Of a stretch of 64,000 nt of DNA, positions 36,127 to 46,957 are shown piece after piece. The translations under genes were made by a program, and so were the position numbers. How positions within the stretch are numbered: the first letter of the stretch is position 1; each line of letters starts with the position of its first letter. Under the pieces are notes generated by a model. It was not told the origin of the DNA, did not search any database, and was given only the letters and a program-made list of their open reading frames with translations. Location: positions 12,111,030 through 12,175,029 of the forward strand of contig BSYO01000030.1 of the NCBI GenBank assembly GCA_033239525.1, written 5' to 3'. This stretch comes from Nepenthes gracilis (lineage: Eukaryota; Streptophyta; Magnoliopsida; Caryophyllales; Nepenthaceae).

Positions 36127-38810
36127 TCTTCGCACTGAGGATAGAAGAACTGTTTAATTGTTGAACCAGTACAATGAAGTATGGAATATTGGAGAATAAA
36201 AATGGATGCAAGCAGGGAAAAAGCCACAGAGTGACCGCAGGTTTCAAAATGGATGTACATGATTTTTGGCTTATATATCAAAATCCAATTTATATGCATT
36301 TTAAAGTCAATTTCTTTCTGTATTTCTCTTTCCCTTTTCTGAATTTTGCTCTTCAAAGAATTGGGTATTTGCTATAATCTATTTATTTTTCTAAAATTAA
36401 TTAAATTTTCATCATCATTTATCATAAATAATTATTTTAAATTTATTTGAAGTTATATTTTAAATAATGTTATATTTGAAGCTATTGGATTCAAGCCGGA
36501 GAAAGAACTTATTATTGCTCATTGCATTACATTATTATTGTTCATTTTGGACTCTTGAGGAAGATTCTGGCTTTTGTCACTAAGAAGGTATGCAAACGGG
36601 CATTCCATGTGTTTGATTACATGCATTATGTAATATTGTAAAAATATAGATGAAAATATCAATATCATTTTTAATATTAATATCAATTATTATTATATCA
36701 ATATAAAATATATTAGACAGTACATATCATATGAGATATATTAGATATAAAATTTTCTCTATGAGATGATATTCTAACAGAAAAAATATTAATCGATATA
36801 TCAATCAAATATCGAAAAATATTATACAAAATAGGATAACGAAAATAATGTTATTGGTAGGCCTCGATGTCAATATATCAGCCGATAATTTATTTCCTAA
36901 TTGAAAATATTATATTATTTTATAATATTACTAATTGTTAAAAAATATATATTTATTTTTAAAACGTAGGATGAATTTAATTTATTATTGAGATATATGA
37001 TTTTTTTGTATCGTTTTAGTATTTATTTGACACCTTTGAGTGAAATAACACTCTCGATATACTGCATATGTATATTTTGATCGAGTAAAACATTTTGATG
37101 CCCCACTCAATAAAAGCAATTAAAAATTTACTCTCATTCCTTATTGTTTAGAAGAATACACTACAAACCTAAACCTTCCTCTACCGAATGTGTTCTCAAT
37201 TTGCTCATGTTTTGTTGGAAATTAGAATGGATCAGAGTTTGGTGAAATTTCAAATTTTATTCTTGAACCTTCTGGTTCGAATTTGGAATACCACAAATGA
37301 GAATAAGATATTTAATGAAATTGAGATTCGCTCTTCAACTCATCCTTCAACAATTAAATCACTTTTTCTAAGCCTAATAGTCAAATTAGAAACAGAAGGA
37401 GAGAAAATTAAGGAATAGAAAACTAAATCTTATATCTTATGAGGAGGATAAAGTGTTTTGAAGAATAAATTCTAAACATCTTTTTATACTTGTTAAGTAT
37501 TGTAGGATTTAATTTTAAAGATTGAGTTAATCTACTAGAAACCCAAAAACATCTAAGGCGAAAAATGATAATAATTTTTTCTACTTAGATTTTGATTATT
37601 CGATTCTTTTTTTTATACTGAGAGGGTTAGTACTTATGACGTCTTACAAACTAGTGGCAATTTCTTATAATGGGACTATAGGCCATACTCAAAAGTTGGG
37701 TTGGTTCATGATTGTGACCATTCAAGTCAGTACCTACAACACATGCTTTGAGTTATGCATCATGGTGAGTGCCATTCGTACTAGATCGTGTCAATTATGC
37801 ATAATGGAGTGATCGGTTGATGCACGAAATATTAACTAAGAGTAGGAAACCGTTTGGTTGCTTGGTAAATCAATTTTGTATCTTTTAACCCGTCTTTATA
37901 ACTCTCTAAGCTTAAAATTTTAAACATCTGACTAATTTGTTTAAATTCACTGGATTTTTGGTTGGATTTCGATTGCAAAACTTCTTGGGCCTTAATCCAT
38001 TAGATCACCTTTGATATTGTTTTTGTTGGTCTACAATGATCAATTTTGAGCCCCTGCTCATATCAATATGCCAGTTGATAGGTCTGGATCAGCTTAAAAT
38101 TAGTGTTGAACCCAACCAAAATTATTTTCTGGAGTTTAATTTCATTTTTTTCCAATATAAAATAGGCCAAAAGATAACAATCTGAGGGTTAGAATTAAAG
38201 CAAAAATTGACCAAGTATTTCACAAGGCACAATTTTTTTTATTTAAAAAAAATCATATTAAGATCACCGATAAGGCAACACAAAAAAAATTTTTACCAAA
38301 CAAAAAATTTTGAATATTATTCGAATCAGAATATAAAGTTCAATATAGAACGATCAAATGGGTGACGATCACATGAAAGAAAAGAATGAGAATAATCAAA
38401 GGCGAGACTACCTCTTCTGTGTACAATCTACTTTATTTGAAAAAAATATAATAATTTCTTATTTAATAAGAACAACCCAGATAACAGTAAGGTATTCCTA
38501 AATTGATCCGGGATTACTTAACAATATAATGTAACCTCACTCGGATTGAGAATAAAAATTTCTTGCAGATTTTTCAATTTTTTGGTTGAATGCTCGTTCC
38601 GCCATTCCTCTGTTTGGTAGCGTTGTGTTTCATTTGTATTTTGTTAAAATTGGGTAGATGGTTTTATCACTATCTGGTTCGTTTTGTCTTGAAATTAAGT
38701 GTAAATAGCAGTTTTAATCACATATTATTATCAAAAATCTATTTACAGTCACTATATACATAAATATCTAGAAAGCCTGCATCAATTGGGGATTCCGGGT
38801 TAATAGCCTC
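36127..38810. other. Intergenic DNA with an AT-rich repeat
   Basis: Contains the second half of the direct repeat (36331-36410) and a copy of the AT-rich ATATCGATAT repeat at about 36640-36950. No gene recognised. Confidence 0.55.
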
Positions 38811-38835
38811 CCACCTGCAATGATAATTCAGTTCT

Positions 38836-41150
38836 TTCCATTGGAGATTGCCAATAACACTGCTTTATAAAAGAAATCTTTCTTCCCAGTAAGGTGTCGA
38901 TCACCACTCCTCCCTTGCTTGACTGCTGACTTTCTATTACCCTTCATATTGAGATAATGGCGCACAAATCTTAGCAACCTGCAATATTTAATACTCACTC
39001 AACATCTATAATATAATAAATGGGAGGTTGATGGAACATTAAATGAGTTTACTAACCAATTTGATGCAATCATCCTACCTACTCTGCAATCTTATTGGTA
39101 AAGATTAAGTAAGATGCTTACAAAGTCAATGGAGAATTATTGTAGTTCTCCCACTGTTTTAGCTCCCTTGTATACTCAAAAGACAAGATTAAAAGTTAAA
39201 AAAAATGATAAAAATTACATCATCTATATCCAGGATTTAATGTAATTTTTACCATTTATTTTCTAACTTTTAATCTTGGCTTTTAAATATATAAAAACGC
39301 TGAGATGATGGGTGGACAGCAACAACTCTCAAGTCAATGAAGCCTATCATTTATCAACACTTCAGAATGCCATTTTTGCCCAGATATCTGATTACTTGAG
39401 ACATCTTGCTACATTTTCACATAACTACATACTCTTATTTTTGTGGGTTTTTCATTTCCCAGCCTATATAACCTCTAACTACCATTATCAGCCGACCAAC
39501 TACTTAAAGGGCAAAAGGGTAAATATCAAAAGAGACACAAATGTTCAGAGGAACGTCAGTATATTCTACAAAAGGCAGGTTCGGATTGTCTTTCAACACA
39601 TGCAAAACAAGATCAATAGTTAGTTATTGTAGACTTGCGAGAACAATCACTAAATATTAGGCAATCTTGCTTCCGGTGAAGATCCTTGGTTTGATTTTGT
39701 TAATGCAAAGCAATATCTAACATAACGATATCGTTTTATCCTAGAGACATTTCATAGTCGACCTGTTTCATTATAAGGAAACTGGCGTTAACAATATCCC
39801 TTGCTGCCTTTCCCACAGTTTCAAGTTTTCAACCCACTCATCTTTTTTTTTTTCATTTTATAATTTCTAACATGTCTTTCCTCAAATGCAGCAAGCAGTA
39901 ATAAATAAGAAACCAACAGTGAGAGATGCTGTCAGAATCAAGAAGGCCATGATGAGATAACCCTGAAAGCAACCACAAAGACCAAAAAAATCAAAAAGGT
40001 TGTTCAGAGTGTTCAAATCCTACTTACCTAAAACTGACTGAGTCAAAAAAATGACTGCAAAGGGAACTCTGTAAAGTAAACTTTATACATACGCTGACTG
40101 GTTCAAGAGCAGCTCTTCTCATCCTCGAAAGGCATAATCTTCAATACAAATGAGCGAGCACTTCACAACACGGCTGACAAAGGCTATGTCTACCAGTAAC
40201 TCCGATCAAACAACGGTATGAGCTCACTAAATCCATCATCTCTGCTTTACACTTTCTGTCTCTTATTGCGTGGATATCATAATCCCAACAGAAATTTGAG
40301 CAAACTCTTGATAATGTTTTTTGTCGCGTTGTCTGGGAAAGAATCAACAACTAGAAGAAAAATGTTAATTTGCTGCTAAAAACAGACTCTGGAAGAGGTT
40401 TTTGCCAGGATGAATGTCGTTGTTGCTGTAAAATTTTATAAGATCAACACATTTCATGGAACTTCAGAATTATCAAGTTACTTTATAATTCAATAATGTG
40501 AAATTAAACATAAACAATATACACAAATCAATACTTAGAGTTAATTTCTCAAAGACCTGGAATCGATTTCTCCCCATTCACCTGCATCTCTCTATCTTAA
40601 TGAAAGTTTATATAATTTGTATATGGACAGTTAGTGTACAATTTTTTGGAGGGTTGAATCCATTTAAAAACATAATGCAAAGGGGAACTTAGAAAAGCTT
40701 CTCAAATCAGCCAAAAATCCAACATTATCCAAAAATAAACGGTTTCTTTTATCAACAAAGTAATGATTTATTCAATCATTTATAAGATAGGAAAATGATT
40801 GATTCCTTAATTACATAAATGTTATTTTTTTCAATCAAAAACCGAGTCTATTAAGGAAATAATATCTCTATTAAAACATAACAAAATCATATATCATTGG
40901 AACCTTTAATCATTTTAATAAATTATTAAATATGAGTCATGCCATATGGGACAATTCTAAATGTTGCTGCTCTACATATGCAACAGACGAGGAATTAGTT
41001 TCGCTTCCAATATTTATCCTATACATAACTCAATGTCATAGTAAGAGTATCCCTTGAGATTATCCATATGAAAGGCAGCGAAAGTGCCACTCAACCGACC
41101 TCCTTATGTGCATAGCTGTATCAAGCTTGCAACATTGCCCACATAGAAGT
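38836..41150 (-). other. Exon-like minus-strand segments of an unassigned gene or pseudogene
   Basis: Several pieces look like exons on the minus strand. About 38836-38977 follows acceptor ATATTGCAG and has an open frame with basic text (GNRKSAVKQGRSGDRHLTGK) ending in a stop. About 39897-39970 follows acceptor TTGCTTTCAG and in one frame encodes a very hydrophobic stretch (AFLILTASLTVGFLFI) that would be a membrane helix. 40141-40350 is open and Cys-rich, with ETC-like text DRKCKAEMMDLVSSYRCL. About 41040-41150 is also open. I cannot join them in one frame and do not recognise a family, so this may be a degraded gene or several unrelated pieces. Confidence 0.3.
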
Positions 41151-42755
41151 TTGTAAAATCAATTCCAGTGAAAAAAAAAAGTCAATAGATCAAGTTGTTA
41201 ACAATATCAGAAAAGAATGCAGTAAGATAGAGCAAATACAAGGGATTTTTGTAAATCAACAGGAGGAATAAGATAGGGAGCAAGAGATTTTGAAACCAAA
41301 GGCAACAGTATTCACATTCATTTAGCATACCAGTGATCTTCAGAAGATAAAAATTTGGTTGAACCTAATTCAAACCTTCTGATTTTGTTGTCTTCTTCCA
41401 AATTTAGACTGAAATAATTAAGGGCACCCTCCCCCAAAAAAAAAAAAAAAAATCCACTACAGTTTTGACCCTGTGATAAAACAAAAGCACAAAACCTACA
41501 AATATTTGATACAAGTATACTAGAGTTAGTTATCTCACAAATAAATCATTGTGAATATCATAATATAATCAATGAATGAAATGAATTAATGTAAATATTG
41601 ATGACAAAAGAAAAGTTCATGAACCAATTAGATATTGAGAAAAACCCCTTAAACTTTTCAAGCCATTCAAAACAAATCTACTAGCAAAAGTCAATCTACA
41701 GTCCATGTAGTATGACATACTAACTCTTAGTCGACTTACTCATGATTTATGACCCCCACCAAAGAACTCATCGAATTTGCTCATAGCAACGAACCCGAAC
41801 ACATTTTGGTCTTCTAGTAGACTTTCGTTCACTGACACATGAATTACTAACACTACTGGAATTCTAGTGTTTATGGCACCTATAGGAACTTTGAAGGCTT
41901 ATATGCTGAAATAAATATTCAAAGATTGTATGAGGTTTGGGGAATGAGAAAACCTTAACTTTTCAATCTCACAAGCAAAATAATTTTCTCGAAAAATCTC
42001 TCTCCCTTAATAGAAATCATTCTTAGCCGTTAGCAAAATAATTGAGCCAGTCAGATTAAGAGAACAGATGTGTATTTATAGTGGGAATCAAAAACTAGGG
42101 ATTAAAAAGCGAAAGGACAAAATTATAGGCGGGCCACTAGAGTGGATATCTCATGGCTCACCTACAACTTGCCATTGGAATTCTTCTAAGAATCGTAGCA
42201 TGAGCGATAAGCAGCTCAACTGCTGATCGCTATTGGAATCCTTCTGAAAACTTCAACTTGAGCGGCTATCACGCAGAATTCCCTGCAACACTTACCATGC
42301 GCCAACCAGTGTCAGGTCTATTTCATCTTAGGAGAGTTTGCCTTGAGTTCCATTTAAGCACAACCCAACAAAAAAAAAAAAAAAAGAAGCCTCTTATACA
42401 ACTCAAATAGGACCAACGTTTTGTCACAGAAGTTAGAAAATGTAATAGATCTAACATAGACTATGAAAGTGGCACAAACAATGAACTATTAAAGATTGTT
42501 ACAGCAAAAGTATAAAAATAGCACATGAACAATAGCAAATTTAATACGTTAATTACCACAACAGATTTATGGTAAGTCTCAGCAAGAGCAATGAGTTCTA
42601 TTAAATGGCATAGATGAAAATAATGGCCAATATCAGAAGACACCAACACTAATATTTAAATATTCTAATAAGTTTAAATACACAAGTTTTGTAGACGTAT
42701 AAAATATGTATTAATCAAAAATTTTGGGGTACTTTTCAATGACTCTAGAGAGAGA
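41151..42755. other. Intergenic DNA
   Basis: Repeat-like, moderately GC-rich text at about 41850-42375 ends CACAACCCAACA followed by an A run, which resembles a copia LTR end. No matching start was found. Confidence 0.45.
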
Positions 42756-42760
42756 TTAAT

Positions 42761-44145
42761 GGTCACGAACCCAGAACTTTACAGGTTTAATTAATTATTT
42801 TTTTATACATTTAAAACTCTAAATAATTTCAATAAATAACGTTGAAATCCAAAAATCCGAATGTGACAAACCAAATACACAAGATTCGACAAATTAAAAC
42901 CGACTCGCACAAGATCTCATCGGATACTGTCCGGACACAAACCATGACCTACTCTCAAATAGTTGTAAGGATAAAAAGCTTACCAAGAGAAAGCGATGCT
43001 ACGCCCTGCCCAACTCCTGCGGTAGATCCAAGTCTCCTACTGTAAGGTGGAGAAAAACAGAAATTGTGAGTCGAAAACTCAACAAGTATCGTCATGAATA
43101 AAACTGTACGTGCAAATCAGAGGGAGAGCATATGAAATCAAATATCAAGGCCAAAAACCAATTTTGTTCTAAACTCTGCCACATTTACCGAAATTATCGC
43201 ACATCCATAGCAGATGCCAATCCAAATCCAAAACCAAGTCCGAATTCAAATTTCTAATATCGACTACGTTTTAGGCCTGCAACTCTTGATCATCCAAATT
43301 TCATCGGCTCCATTAACTCAGCTACATTTTAGGCCTGTAGCTATTCGGCCACCTACATTGCCTCAAATATTTACACCAGTCTCCATAAAATTATAAAAAC
43401 TCTAAAAACACATATAGATATAAAATATGCTTATAGAAATATCAAATATTAAATCAGACCAAATAAGGAGGTTATAGATACTTGTCTTGACTTCATTCCA
43501 AGCAGATTTGCCAAAAGGATAATCAAAGGTATCTAAATCATGTGCTTCTCTCTTTGCTTTGCGCGTGCCCCTTCTCTCTCCTCCCTTTCTCTCTCCTGCT
43601 GAGCCATTCCTCCGCCTCTCTTCACATTCCTCCTTCGCTGATGTCGGCTCTAGCACGGGCAACGGCGGCGACCACGGTGGCATGCAAGTCGACGATGACT
43701 TTCTCTCTCTTCACCGCGCCTTAAACCCATTTTCCACGATTCAATTGATTTTTTTCAAAATCAGTACATGTATCCACAAAATTGACAACCACAAGGAGAA
43801 AGGAAGGATTTATTTACCTCAATTTTACCAATTTCCTTTGGCAACGGCGGCAACGGCTATGCCCGTTCTGCTTCAGCTCACAATTCCTTCCTTTACTCAC
43901 ATCGGCGGGCAAAAACGAGGGTAAATCATAGAGAGGGCTTCATTGGGCTTCTGTTTTCCGACATCGGCTCCTCTGGCGAGGGTGGCGGCTGCTCCTTCCT
44001 CCCTCTCTTCTTCTCTCTTTCTTTCCTTCTCTCTCTCCTTTCTTTCTTTTCTCTTTTTCTTTTCTGCCGCCCTGAGCTTGCCCTTCCTTTTCTTATATTA
44101 TTATTATTATATATATATATTATAAAATTTAGTCGAGATATTACA
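42761..44145 (-). repeat. 3' LTR of the deleted gypsy-type element
   Basis: The left end is GGTCACGAACC and the right end CGAGATATTACA, which reads TGTAATATCTCG on the minus strand. The expected terminal CA has decayed to CC on the minus strand. A C/T-rich block (43540-43640) and a second one near 44000-44060 lie before ATTATT/AT runs. It is 1385 bp. It has about two copies of the TTTTAGGCCTG(C/T)A-type unit that is expanded in the sister LTR. Confidence 0.8.
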
Positions 44146-44157
44146 TTCTTTTCTTTT
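44146..44157 (-). other. Polypurine tract next to the 3' LTR
   Basis: Read on the minus strand this is AAAAAGAAAAGAA, directly before the TGTAATATC start of the LTR. That is the position and composition expected of the primer for plus-strand synthesis in an LTR retrotransposon. Confidence 0.6.
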
Positions 44158-44945
44158 TATAAAAATTTCGTCCTTGAAATTTATATACTTCAATCTCAAA
44201 ACAATTAGGAGCATTCTATTGAACATCATCTTCACGCTTCCAAGTCACTTCTTCAAGGTGCCTTTAGAAACATCTAACCATCCACATTGAACATCAAATC
44301 GGATTATAAGTTTGATTTTCTAATTCAAATCTCAAATCAAATCTTGTGACTGTTGGCCATGTGTCCACACACTTTCGCTGTGCAACCTTGATCGATCATC
44401 TGCCTCAAATCTCGACAAGTAATGAGTCGACTACATCAGCAAACTTATCCAGAATGCAACCAATTCCTTTGTTGTTCGAGGCAGACCCAAATTAGAATCT
44501 AGAAAGCTTCTTTTTCTTCTCGGCTTCTTACTTTAAGTAGGAGACACACAATCAATTTACCACTCCGCTAGGCGGAGAATCTTCAATATTTCCTTCGAAC
44601 TTGGACCATTCCAGCTCAACGCTAGCTGTTGATAGCTTCACTTGCTCTCGGGCTTTCATCCAATCAATCGAGACTCTGCTTGATCGCGTCCAACTCCATG
44701 ACGGCTCGACCAAAAAGGGCTTCATCTTTGATCTTCACAAAAGCTTCTTCATCTTTATCTGCGGCTTCTAATTTTGATGAACTTTCTTCATCACCTCCAC
44801 TCCACTGCTTATTCGTCTATCAGCCAAAATCCCCTCCTACCTTGTGAGATTTCGGACTAATCTAACAAAACTTTCACCTATCCACCTAGACAATCAACCA
44901 ATTATCTACCCAAAATGACCCAAGGCACATCTTCTTATGGCTTTT
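44158..44945 (-). other. Internal remnant of the deleted gypsy-type element
   Basis: About 0.8 kb. The part next to the purine tract reads as the tail of a chromovirus-type pol on the minus strand. Near 44620-44850 both strands have an open frame (plus strand 44629-44847; minus strand rich in Asp/Glu/Lys), which I cannot assign. The remaining reading frames contain many stops. Confidence 0.5.
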
Positions 44946-44956
44946 CTCTAATACTA
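44946..44956 (-). other. Primer-binding site, initiator-tRNA-Met type
   Basis: On the minus strand, 3 nt after the end of the 5' LTR, the sequence is TAGTATTAGAG. It matches the common plant primer-binding site TGGTATCAGAG except for two transitions. This fixes the orientation of the element and the end of the 5' LTR. Confidence 0.65.
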
Positions 44957-44959
44957 TTT

Positions 44960-46547
44960 CGTCATGAACCTGGAACTTTACAAGTCTAATTAATTATTTT
45001 TTATACACTTAAAACTCCAAATAATTTTAATAAATAACATTAAAACCCAAAATTCGAGTGTGACAAACCAAATATACAGGACTTAACAAATTAAAACCGT
45101 CCCACATAGGACCTCATCGGATACCGTCCTGACGCAAACCATGACCTAATCCCAAATAGTCGTAAGGATAAAAAGCTCACCAAGAGAAACGCGTCGAATC
45201 TTGCCTAACTCTTGCTGCAGATCCAAGCCTCATTCTTTGAGGGGAAAAAAAAATAGAAAACGTGAGCCAAAGGCTCAACAAGTATCGTTATGAATAAAAC
45301 TGTGGGTGCAAATAAGAAGGAGAGCACATAAAATTAAATATTGAGACCGACAACCAATTTTACTCTGAACTCCGCCACATATACCGAAATTACCACACAT
45401 CCATAGCAAATGCCAATCCAAATCCAAAACCATGTCCAAACCCAAATTTCTAATATCGACAACATTTTAAGCTTATAACTCTCGACCATCCAAATTTTAT
45501 CGGCTACACTAGTCCAATTATATTTTAAGCCTGCAGCTACTTGACTATATTTTATCATATCGGCTATATTTTAGGCCTGTAGCTACTCGACTATCATTTA
45601 TTATTATATTGACTATATTTTAATCCTGCAACTACTCGGCTATTATTTATCATATCGGCTACATTTTAGTCCTGTAACTACTCGGCCATCATTTGTCTCC
45701 ATACAAACATACATAACCTTAAATATTTACACCAGTCTTCATAATATTATAAAAACTCTAAAAACACATATAGATATAAAACATGCATATAGAAATACTA
45801 GATGTTGAATCAAACCAAATGAGGAGGCTATAAATACTTGCATTGACTTCATTTTAAGCAGATTTTCCAAAAAAGATGCTCAAAGGTATCCGAATCGCAC
45901 GCTTCTCTCTCTGCTTCGCGCGTGCCCCTTCTCTCTCCTCCCTTTTTCTCTCCTACCGCGTTGTTCCTCTACCTCTCTTCACATTTCTCCTTCGCCAACG
46001 GCAGCTCCAGCATGGGCAATGGCAGTGACCACAGCGGCAACAACTCGGTGACAATGATAGTAGCAATGGCAGCATGCAATTCGGCGACGGCTTTCTTTCT
46101 CTTCACCATGCCTCAAACCCATTTTCCATGATTTGATCGATTTCTCCCAAAATCAGTACATGCAACCACAAAATTGACATCTACAAGAAGAAGAGAAGGA
46201 TTTACTTGCCTCGATTTCACCAATTTCCTTCGGCAACGACAACGACGATGGCGGCTGTTCTACTTAGGCTAACAATTCCTTCCTCTACTCACATTTGCGC
46301 ACAAAAAGGAGGGTAAATCACAGAGAGGTATTTGTTGGGCTTCTGTTTTCCGGCGTCAACTCCTCCGGCGACGGCGGCGGCCACTCCTCCCTCTCTCTCT
46401 TCTTCTCCCTTTCTTTCTTCTCTCTCTCCTTTCTTTCTTTTCTCTTTTCCTTTTCTGCCGCCCCGAGCCTTCCCTTCCTTTTTTTATAATAATAATAATA
46501 TTATTTTATTTTATTTTTATTATATAATATCCAACTGAGATATTACA
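44960..46547 (-). repeat. 5' LTR of the deleted gypsy-type element, with an expanded internal repeat
   Basis: The left end is CGTCATGAACC and the right end ACTGAGATATTACA. The length is 1588 bp, about 200 bp longer than its partner. The extra length comes mainly from about 45440-45700, where a unit of roughly 55-65 bp (CGGCTA(T/C)ATTTTAG-CCTG-AGCTACTCGG) is repeated about five times instead of two. Confidence 0.8.
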
Positions 46548-46552
46548 TTAAT

Positions 46553-46957
46553 TTCAATAAAATTGACTAAAATTTTTCAAATAGATAATTAAATGATTAA
46601 ATATGGAAAAAGTTTAGTATATAACTTACTTTTAATATTGTTACAAGAAAATAAAATTTACATCTGCGATGTTAAATACTAATACATATATTGCTGTTAC
46701 CACTACCAATATTTTCATTCATGATTGAACCTTTTTTTTTTTTTTTTTTTTTGGGGGGGGGGGGGGGAGGGCTTTACGTGGATATTTTACTAGCATATGT
46801 CTGGTAGGAACTAGGAACAGAAGATATATTCAATCTATACCTATAACAGTTAAAGCTGCTTCTCACTTTAGAGGTATTAAAACATTTCTGATCATATGAA
46901 AAAAAAAAAACAATTTCAAAACAAATTTTACATAAGCAGTTACCTTCTTCTCTTCAG
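46553..46957. other. Spacer with an AT-rich repeat and a long T/G homopolymer
   Basis: A minus-strand copy of the AT-rich dispersed repeat lies at about 46570-46730, followed by T21 then G15 at 46732-46767. No first exon of the PUB42-like gene was recognised here. Confidence 0.55.
46732..46767. repeat. Homopolymer junction, T21 followed by G15
   Basis: Twenty-one T then fifteen G in direct succession, then AGGG. Such a tract is unusual and prone to length error in sequencing and assembly. Confidence 0.95.

Larger units (their letters stand above)
42761..46547 (-). mobile_element. Internally deleted gypsy-type LTR retrotransposon, TSD TTAAT
   Basis: The element is flanked by exact TTAAT on both sides (42756-42760 and 46548-46552). 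It has two LTRs of the family also seen as a solo copy at 15309-17648, separated by only 814 bp. On the minus strand the order is 5' LTR (46547-44960), primer-binding site (44956-44946), short internal region (44959-44146), purine tract, then 3' LTR (44145-42761). The text next to the purine tract, CAAGGACGAAATTTTT (minus strand), is the kind found at the end of pol in Tekay/Del-type chromoviruses. No gag, protease, reverse transcriptase or integrase is recognisable, so the element is non-autonomous. It ends about 410 bp before the first recognised PUB42-like exon. Confidence 0.85.

Noticed and set aside
43542..46538. Several open frames rich in Ser/Leu/Phe
   Set aside because: They fall in the pyrimidine-rich parts of the two LTRs of the element at 42761-46547 and are compositional.
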